From NCBI RefSeq assembly GCF_030272615.1, contig NC_081412.1, forward strand, positions 100,627,796-100,691,795: DNA of 64,000 nt, given 5' to 3'. The translations under genes and the position numbers were made by a program. Source of the stretch: Cryptomeria japonica. Its lineage: Eukaryota > Streptophyta > Pinopsida > Cupressales > Cupressaceae. Below are positions 55,991 to 64,000 of the stretch, piece by piece. Below the pieces are notes generated by a model. That model was not told where the DNA came from and did no database searches. It saw only the letters and a program-made list of their open reading frames with translations. Numbering within the stretch: position 1 is the first letter of the stretch; each line of letters starts with the position of its first letter.

Positions 55991-57431
55991 TGTAGCTAGG
56001 AATTCGGAAATCATCACAAACATTATAAAAACTAATCTAGCTCAATCACAAAAGCTCAAATGTAATGATCTATCCTAAACACACTCAATAAAGACATAAA
56101 GACAAAACATTCAAAACTAAATACTATGCAAACCAAATGTAGATCTAAATGCTTCCTTCATGCGGCTCCATTGTTCTTCTTTCCTCTCCAAATAGCCTTT
56201 TGTTTGTGGATCTCACCTTCAAGTGCATACACATGAGATGAAAGCAAATAGACAAGATTATGGCGCAAGAGTACTCGAAATGTGATTGTTTTGACAAAGC
56301 GATTATTTCGACAAAGTAATTACCAATTAGCTTTGATTGATGAAGATCATCCAATTTATAGAAAAATTGGAGAAAAGATCAAATTATCATGAAATGGATA
56401 TTAGAAGCAATTGATTTCAAAATGGCAAAATTTAGTGAAAAGAAGGAGGTTATGACACCTTCTATGTCATGAATTATGACATATTGCCAATGCAAAGCTT
56501 AGAAAACTAGAACCTTATGACATCTTGCTATGTCAAGAGTATGACGCATGAAGCACAAAAATAGGGAGAACTAGAGACAAGTTAATTAGGTGGAAATTAA
56601 AGTTAGGAAATTAGAAAATAGGTGGAAATTAGGAAATCTATAAAATTAGAAATTAGGAAATTAGTGAATTTAGTGAATTAATTAATAATTTCTCATTTAT
56701 TAATTAATTCACAAAGAGAGAATTTAGAAATTAGTGAATTAATTATGAATTAATTCACAAAGAGGGAATTTAGAAATTGATGAAAAATTAGGAGATTAGG
56801 TAAATCAATTAATAATTTGTCATTTATTAATTAATTCACAAAAAGAGGAATAAGTTACCCAATTAAATAAATATTTAATTGCGATGAGAAGACTTAGGAT
56901 AAATAAATAAATTATTTAACCTAGAGGAAGAAATGACAAACAAGGTTAAATGAATAAATCATAAAACCTTGGAAGATGAATTAGAAATGCAAGGACGACA
57001 ATTAGGTCTTGATGTAAGATTGATTTGATGTCGATTTGATCATTATTTTGAATTGATTTGATTGATAAACAATTGAGATTGATTGACAAATTGACCAATA
57101 TTGATAAAGAGACCAAATTGATATGCGCCAATTGACATGATTGAAGAGGACAAGGATCGATGACAAATCGATCGCAAAATTGATGAGATTGACAAGGACG
57201 AGGATCGATGATAAATCGATCTCAAAACGACAAGATTGATAAGAGGACAAAACCCTAATTCGAAAGTGATACAAATAAAGAATGTAGAAGAAGGACTCGA
57301 TGCTCACAAATGATAAAGACCAAGTGTGAATCATAGGAGAAATGTTAATGCGACATAAAAACCTAAAATGAGGCAATGCGCAAATGTTAAAGTATGATTC
57401 CGCAAGCGTTGACCATTTTTAGGTGTCTACA
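55991..57431 (-). repeat. L2 3' LTR (1441 bp)
   Basis: TGTAGCTAGG..GTGTCTACA. Aligns to 7427-8995 with several small deletions. The minus-strand TATA candidate CTATAAATTGG is conserved. Confidence 0.92.
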
Positions 57432-57445
57432 TTTTGCCCCTCTTT
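57432..57445 (-). promoter_or_regulatory. L2 polypurine tract
   Basis: Minus-strand AAAGAGGGGCAAAA against the LTR, identical to L1. Confidence 0.85.
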
Positions 57446-57589
57446 GAGACAATGCAATTTTAAGCGTTGTTTCAAAGAACAATAATGAAAATGCCCCAGA
57501 AAATGACAATGACATATGCATGCCCCCTCGAGGAATTGGCCGGAAACATGCATAAAAGAGGCCAATTGATCGATAAAAATGATAGGATC

Positions 57590-58715
57590 GAACAGACTGA
57601 CAATCAGAGACCAAATGCACGAAGGACAAGCAACTGCTGGTGCAAAAGACCGCAACCAACATAAGATGGAGAGTGTGCACGTCCATCTATGTACTGACAA
57701 AGATCTATAAATGGGACCAAGAAAGTGAAAAGAGCTCATTTGCACTAGCCAAAGAGGAGGATTTGTTGCTCTGGACAAGGACACTTGCAGATAGATGGTG
57801 AACATTCTAATGGTGGATCACCTCGGGGAATGTGTACACACATTCAGACGACCAGATGATGTAGGAGCAGTGGTATGTATCTCAAAAACCCATATTTTCA
57901 ATTTCATGAATTTGGATTGCTTGCGGGACATTGCGGGGCCCATAGAGGATGCAGAAAAGGAGTCCTGCGCTTGTGTAGGGTGAATCCTACGCTTGTGTAG
58001 GGTCTTCTACACTTGTGTAGGGAGACACAGGCGCAGGTTACATGACATAGGCACAGGTTCCTTGACACAGGCGCAATTGTGCATTTGTGACTCAATTTTG
58101 GTTTGAAATTGCATGCAAATGATCCGAAAAGGGGGGATATGGGTAGGATAAGTCAGAATAGATGAAAAAACACCCTGATTTGGACATGAAATGAGGAAAT
58201 GCAACCCGTAGGAGCAAACCCTAAAACTGACAAAATATGCCCCAATTTGATGCAGAGTTGGCAGCATCCATTGATCACGCGAGAGAATCGACCAGACTAC
58301 TTCATGTTACAACATAGACTCAGGAGCACAGACAGGGATACATTAGCAGGACTTGGGATAGGAGGGACATCATCCTTGAGACATGGCAGGGATGAGGAGG
58401 ATAGAGGGAGCACCCAGTGACAGAGGCACGTGCTCCTTATGATGGACAGATGACATTATGTAGTTTGATATTATATAGTCAGCATGCGGGCCATACTTAG
58501 GACAGACAGTCCAATTTTGTACTCCGATATGATTTTGATATATGATATGATATGCATCGATATGATGGGATGCAATGTGTTATGACTTATAGTTATTTTC
58601 CATGTATGGATGACTTATGCACTGTTTATGTACCATTGTGGAACATGTATGGATGCATTTTTTATGTGTTTTTGGAAATCGGAGCACTAGACTGAACTGA
58701 CTATCCAAATTGATG
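57590..58715. other. Segment present in L2 but absent from L1
   Basis: About 1.1 kb interrupts the L1/L2 alignment; both sides rejoin at GTTAGTAAGAAGAAA. It contains the inverted/direct set of ACACAGGCGCAG cores (57965-58080) and GATATGATATGCATCGATATG-like AT repeats (58520-58580). No coding frame is supported. Either L1 lost it or L2 gained it. Confidence 0.7.
57965..58080. repeat. Inverted array of the 20-bp minisatellite core
   Basis: Three copies of GCGCTTGTGTAGGG-type (the reverse complement of the core) are followed by three of ACACAGGCGCAGG-type. This can fold into a stem-loop in RNA or DNA. The same core forms the 14-unit array of L1 (7039-7312), at the opposite end of the element. 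Confidence 0.7.
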
Positions 58716-59399
58716 GAAGAAATGTTAGTAAGAAGAAAATGAGATGGAGGACAGTGAGAGACGAAGAAAAACTTGCTTTCACTAATGCACTTTGTAGGTG
58801 AGAACCTTTATTTTAATGTAGCAAAGCGGATGCAGAGTATCATGGCATTGAAGGCCAGAGCTGAAATGCAACCCTTTTTGCAAAAGATAGACACATCGCA
58901 GACAAACAACAATCACAACCAAAAAGAAAGGGACCATGAACCATCCCGGTCACTCTAAATCACTCAGTGACATCATCGAGCAACATAGGAACATGATCGA
59001 AGATAAATAAATAAATGATAAGACTCGTTAATTTCATCAAGTCAAACAAACATCTTGATCTTCATTGTCAAAAGTTGAAAGTGTTGATAAGACGATCATG
59101 CTGTCTGGTTTCAGGACATGTGATACCCCGTCTAAGACAAGACATAGTCTAGTTTCGAGTATACCACACCCTGTATAAGACCCATGATAGTAGTGACAAC
59201 GACAAATGATTTTGATGCTGACATTCGATTGAGAAGACAATTGTGATCAGTTTGAATGTCTAGTTTGATTGAAAAAGTTCATCTGTGAATGTGTGATTTC
59301 AGTTAAAGCACAATGTTGGATTGATTGTCGTTGGATGTATGCTCAGCGATCTGTCTATGCACAAAGGGGATATTTATTGACAAAATGCAAAATGCCAAA

Positions 59400-59600
59400 G
59401 GAATTGTTTTTGGATTTTATTTGACTTTTTAGGGATTTTTTCAGGACATTTTTCAATTTTTTTTGGATTATTTCAGACATTTTTCAATTTTTTTGAGATT
59501 TTTTTAAGGACATTTTTCATTTTTTTATAATTTTTTTTAGGACATTTTTCATTTTTTTATGATTTTTATTTCAGGACATTTTTCATTTTTTTATGATTTT
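59400..59600. repeat. T-rich tandem repeat in L2
   Basis: Degenerate counterpart of 1066-1355, with core TTTCAGGACATTTTTCATTTT repeated about five times. Confidence 0.65.
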
Positions 59601-60550
59601 GCCCCTAGTGTCTAGCAAGGAAAGGAATATGATAGGTGAATAAATAGGCTTTTTGAAATGTTGGTGGATAGAGGGAAGACAAAGGCCTTTTATCATGGAG
59701 ACAATACGGATGCAATTTTCAAGGGCTATTGCGTGATGGGACAAGAGACTAGATATGACAATGTAAAGCAGGAACATGGCATGAGGGACATGTCAAGAGG
59801 TTTTTGAAACCATGTTTAAATTTTGCGTCCTTATGTCAGATCAAGATCAAGGAATGAAAAAGAGTGTATGGATAGTGATAAGATATGGATAGGATAAGCA
59901 AGACCAAGAATGGATAAGGGACATGGACTGAAGGTCGGGATAGGATACAGGATAGTGGCAGAAAGTTGCAATAAGATAGGGAATATGGGTGAAAGGTTGT
60001 AATAAGCAAATGGATAAATGACCAAAAGCTATGATAGACTAAAAGCTGCAAACAAGATACATGATGCTCATGAAGATCCTCAGCCTTGTCAAGATCAAAG
60101 GTGGAAAGAGGAAATGGACATGAGGGATGATAGGATATGAAGGGTAATGACAGGGGTTCGATAGGATAATGGCAGAATGAAGGACAAAAGGATATGATAG
60201 GATAAAACCTACCCCCAAGTGTGGTGTGCAAGAAGTTCATAGATTACGCATGACGCCTGTTTGCCAGGTTTTCATCACGGTACTTGCCCAAGGCACCTGT
60301 TTGCCAGGTTTTCACCAGTGGATGAATTATTTTTCTTTACTTTTTTCTTTCTTTTTTTTTTCACTTTTTTTTTGTATTTTGACTTTTTCAATAGAAGATG
60401 GACACATGATAGGGGATGGAAGAAGGACTCAAGCGTCTTTTTGTTTGGATAGTTGCCTTGAAAAAAAAATGGACCATGACCTTTAAAAGTATGCTCAAAG
60501 ATGTTAGTAGGATAAGGACATGGAAAATAAGATGAAACTAAGGCAAGGAT

Positions 60551-63423
60551 TTATGCAAAGGATGGGATCAAAGGGATCGAAGGATGAAAAATATGCATTG
60601 GATAATGGATGGGGTATTGGAAGAATTGGGCTTCAGTGGATGGAAATGAAGGCAAGATCGACATTGGCACACACCTTGAGGGGTGATGGACTGATGGAGG
60701 AAGAGTGGGTTTTGGATATGGAGATTTTGATGGAGGAATAGCTTGGGATTTTGAGACATAAGGGCCCAAAATGGATGAAGAAGGTGACGGAGGAACAAAT
60801 TTGAGAGGGTTGGATGGAGGAATAGCAATTTTGGATGCCAAGTTGGATGTTTCTTTAGGATTTTGTGCTTCAAGGAGCCGCTTAGGAACCCACATTGTTT
60901 TGGATTTTTCATGCTTTTGTGGATCCTTGGAGTGCATTGCTTGCACAAGGGATTTAGGAACCCATATATATTTTGACTTTGCTTTATTTTGCTCAGTGGG
61001 CCTTTGTGGCCTTTTGGATATTTCTTTTTCTTTAGAGATCATATTTTGCTTTCTTTTGACATGTCAATTATATTGGACATGTTGATCCTTGAATATATGT
61101 GGATTGCTAGACTTATGGCGTTTATACTTGGCATCCAAATTGCTTGGAGGGGGAAAGGAATGCATGGATGGATAGGAATGAAGTGGACTTCTTTTGGATG
61201 GATGAAATTTACTCAAGGATGTGTGCCTTTGCTGACCTTGCATAGAGGATGAAGGGATATAAGGACCCAAGATGGATGGAAGGTATGATGGGGAAGGTGT
61301 ATGTTTTGATTTTGATGGAGGGATACCAACGTCTTGAGAGCGAGTTGTGTAGACATGACCCTTAGTATATTCTTTGATATGGAGGGGTTCTTTCTCATGA
61401 AGGTCTACTCCTTTGCCTTTATGAATATCTTGACTTGTAGGATACTCTTTTCTATGGGAAGAAGATGCGAGTCCATTATGAGGTGGATATGATATGAGAG
61501 AAATAATGAGATCTTGAAGTGGATCGGATTTCACCAAAGTGGAAGAACCCATTATGCATGTTGAGGGTTCATGAACATCTTGCACTGACACATTAGAATC
61601 ATGAGGGGGATTAGGATCATTAGGGGGATTAGGATCATGAGAGGGACTAGGATTGTGTAGTGGACATGGTTCAATGACAGGCTCTTCAAGAGATGGAATG
61701 GGAGAAATAATGGGATCATCAAAAGAAATGCAATCTTGAGTGTATATGGAGCATTATGACAAGGAGATGAAGGAACAAGATGATCTTGTGGAGGATCTGA
61801 AGGAATGATAGGGTCTTATGTTGGAAATGAATTTGGAAGGATACTTTGATCTTGACAAGGAGGAAGATCATTGGATTCCTCTTTAAAGGTGCTTTGCTCT
61901 TGACTTTCAATGGGATCATCAGAAAGGATGGAAGGGATATCTTGATCTTTCTTAGGAAGTGGAATGTCAATGGGATTTGAAAGGACATTTTTTTCATGAA
62001 ATGGAAGGGGATCGTTTGGGATTGGATGGACTGGGATATCTTGATCTTGCTCAGGGAATGGAGTGTCAATAGGATCTTGGATAGGATGGACAAGAATAGG
62101 GGAATCATCGTGAGTGTCTGGGAACATGGGATCTTGGTCAACAATTGGATGGGATGATAAGGTTTCGAGATTGTGATCTTGATCTGTTTTAAGACATCTT
62201 TCTTCATGCTCTAAATTATCCTCTTGACATGGGGTTGGACTTTGGATATGCATGGAGGATTCTGACAAGGGCTCAATGTTTTGGGATGAAGGAAATGCAC
62301 TTTGAACATTTGTGATGGATTCTGGCAATGAATCAATGCTTGAACATGAGGAAGAGGGACTTTGAATGGGGTCCTCTAAAATAGGTAATGGCAATAAAGT
62401 GCATGGTGGCATGGGGTCTAGTATTTCTGAAACATAACAAGGATGTGCATCATGAATTGGATTATCTTGGCAATCAATTATGGGTGTATTGTTTGATGAG
62501 GACAATATAGAAGGTTCTTGTGAAAATTCTCAAGGTGTAGGGATAGATGCCACTGGAGAGTCAATTTGTTTGCGGGGGGATGAGGCATTGCTAGAAATAA
62601 TTATATTATCTTGATCTTCTTCAAAGAACTCACTTGGTAGGTTCCTTAAGAGAATTGCAATAAAGCCACCTTTCTTTCGAGGTTTTGACATAGTTGTATC
62701 TGGAATTTGAACTTGTTTGGCAAGGAGTCAGTTCTGATCTGATGTCATGTTTTGATATTGGACTTGGTTTAATTGTTCTGACATGTTTGAAACTTGGGTT
62801 GGTGTGTGCTGCAACCTTTGTTTTTGAATGTTTGGTTGTGGTTGTTGACATTGATATGTTGATTGAACTTGTTGATATTCCACCATTGGTTGAACCATTT
62901 GTGGACATTGTATAGTTGGTTGGACATATTGTTGAAATTGGACCATTGATTGTGTTGGTTGTATATGTTGAAATTGTTGAACAATTGGTTGTGATGGTTG
63001 AAAATCTGATTGATAGTGAACACCTTCTTGTTCTTGTTGTGAAGGCACATAATGTTGAAATTGATGTTGTCTCTTTTCTTGAAATTGTTTCATCATCTCT
63101 ATTTGTGAGAGGAGAGCTAGTATGTCTGATCGTTCAAGAAGAGATCTTACATCAATTGGCTCAATCTTTGGATTGCGACCTGGAAATTTTTGAAACATTT
63201 TGGACATTTGTGATCTATTCTTCTCAATGTTTTTCACTCTTTGTTCCAATATCTCTTCTTCTTGAGCTAGTTTCTCCTCTAGTTTTTGTATTTGGAGACT
63301 TGTTTCATCATAAAAAGTTTGATCCAAGTTCTGAGACATGTAGAGATTGGATTGACATGATTGATTGCTCAATTGTGATGACATGGCTTCATAAGAAGGT
63401 TGAGACCTCATTTCAACAAACAT
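60551..63423 (-). pseudogene. L2 long ORF (~957 codons), homolog of the L1 ORF, stops plus one frameshift
   Basis: ATG 63423 (MFVEMRSQ). It is open to a TGA at 62728, then in the same frame with further stops (one near 62540; 61816). A one-base change near 61735 shifts it, after which it is open again 61591-61064 and 61042-60551. Domain order equals L1: coiled coil LEEKLAQEEEILEQRVKN, FPGRNPKIEPIDVRSLLER, Gln/Pro tract, KPRKKGGF, Asp/Pro/His-rich middle (FPEQDQDIPVHPIPND), C terminus SVHHPSRCVPM..HIFHPSIPLIPSFA. The conserved coiled coil and C terminus contrast with freer change in the middle. The stops differ in position from those of L1 at two of three sites. Function unknown. Confidence 0.72.
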
Positions 63424-64000
63424 GTCACTATGCAAATGCAACTAATGGGATTGACAAATGCAACTTAAAAGGATGACAATGCAACTTTATGTTTTTGTTG
63501 TTTTTCAAGATTTTGAAAAACTCATGAATGCAATTCTAAAAATGAGACCCTTAGGAAATTGAAATGATGTCTAGACCTCAAAGGACAAAAGAACAAAATG
63601 ACAATAGGACAAATTGACAATGTCTCACCTATATGCTTGGATACTAAGCTAGGTTTGACAAAAATGATATTGATGACAAAAAGACAAAAGTTTGATAAGG
63701 TCTAGACTTCCTAACAATGACTTAGGGTTTATCAAAGATTTGGATTACTCAAGTATGACAAAACCTAGTTTTGACACTATATGCAAAGGGACAATTACTA
63801 TGCAAATGACCCTAATATGATATGATAATGACCTAAGCTTAATGAAGAGACCTAGGGTATGCAAATGCAAATGTATGACAATGGTATTACTCTAATGCAA
63901 GAGGACACATGCAAATGAATGACCCTTATTGATATGAAAAGGAGTATGACCTAGGTGAAACTTAACCTTGGTAGTTGACAATGACTTTACAAAATGCAAA
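63424..64000 (-). other. Start of the L2 leader, cut by window end
   Basis: Non-coding; collinear with 5159-5770 of L1, with small deletions. Confidence 0.6.

Larger units (their letters stand above)
55991..64000 (-). mobile_element. Element L2: second pol-less element of the L1 family, minus strand, cut by window end
   Basis: Left (3') LTR 55991-57431, polypurine tract, 3' untranslated region, the long ORF (60551-63423) and the first ~580 bases of the leader, all in the same order as L1. Its 5' LTR and primer site lie past 64000. It differs from L1 by ~1.1 kb of extra sequence (57590-58715) and by many substitutions. The 5 bases before it are CATTG. Confidence 0.9.

Overview
The window looks like nuclear DNA of a land plant with a large, repeat-rich genome. 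A gymnosperm is plausible, but that is inference. The evidence is AT-rich sequence, nested plant-type LTR retrotransposons, initiator-Met tRNA primer sites, a Ty3 chromovirus with a chromodomain, and no intact host gene. I found no tRNA, rRNA, CRISPR array or bacterial-type operon. Almost every protein-like reading frame belongs to a retroelement and carries stop codons.

Layout. (1) 1-8995: element L1, minus strand, a pol-less large retrotransposon with a ~950-codon Pro/His/Ser/Gln-rich reading frame; its 3' LTR is cut by the window start. (2) 8996-21982: element A, plus strand, of which only the end of its ORF2, a polypurine tract and a 3' LTR remain. Inside A sits a Ty3 chromovirus (11402-21026), and inside that element's left LTR sits a solo LTR (12069-13529) with target-site duplication CAACA. 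(3) 21983-32754: decayed, mostly unassignable sequence with a dispersed repeat and one unknown broken ORF. (4) 32755-48093: element B, minus strand, with target duplication CTCTA, split by element C (39444-46869, minus strand, target duplication CACAA). C landed in codon ~11 of B's ORF1. (5) 48094-55990: a decayed unknown ORF preceded by three tandem ~789-bp promoter-bearing units, a 59-bp palindromic minisatellite, a second copy of the dispersed repeat, another unknown ORF and an LTR fragment. (6) 55991-64000: element L2, a second copy of the L1 family, minus strand, cut by the window end.

The candidate new system is the A/B/C family. It consists of divergent non-autonomous LTR elements without protease, reverse transcriptase, RNase H or integrase. 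B and C carry ORF1 (coiled coil plus four or five CCHC zinc knuckles) and a very long ORF2 (~1000 codons: conserved helical N-terminal core, basic middle, second helical module, coiled-coil C terminus). ORF2 is recognisably homologous in A, B and C although the DNA has diverged. Repeated AGGGGGAG-type polypurine motifs before the 3' LTR, a Met-tRNA primer site and the LTR-end style point to Ty1/copia Sirevirus-like partners that would supply the enzymes in trans. L1/L2 form a second, unrelated pol-less family with its own conserved long ORF.

Decay is unusual in style. Reading frames over several kilobases remain in register while accumulating many stops, mostly TAG in the Ty3 element and in B ORF2, as expected from deamination of methylated cytosine rather than from indels.
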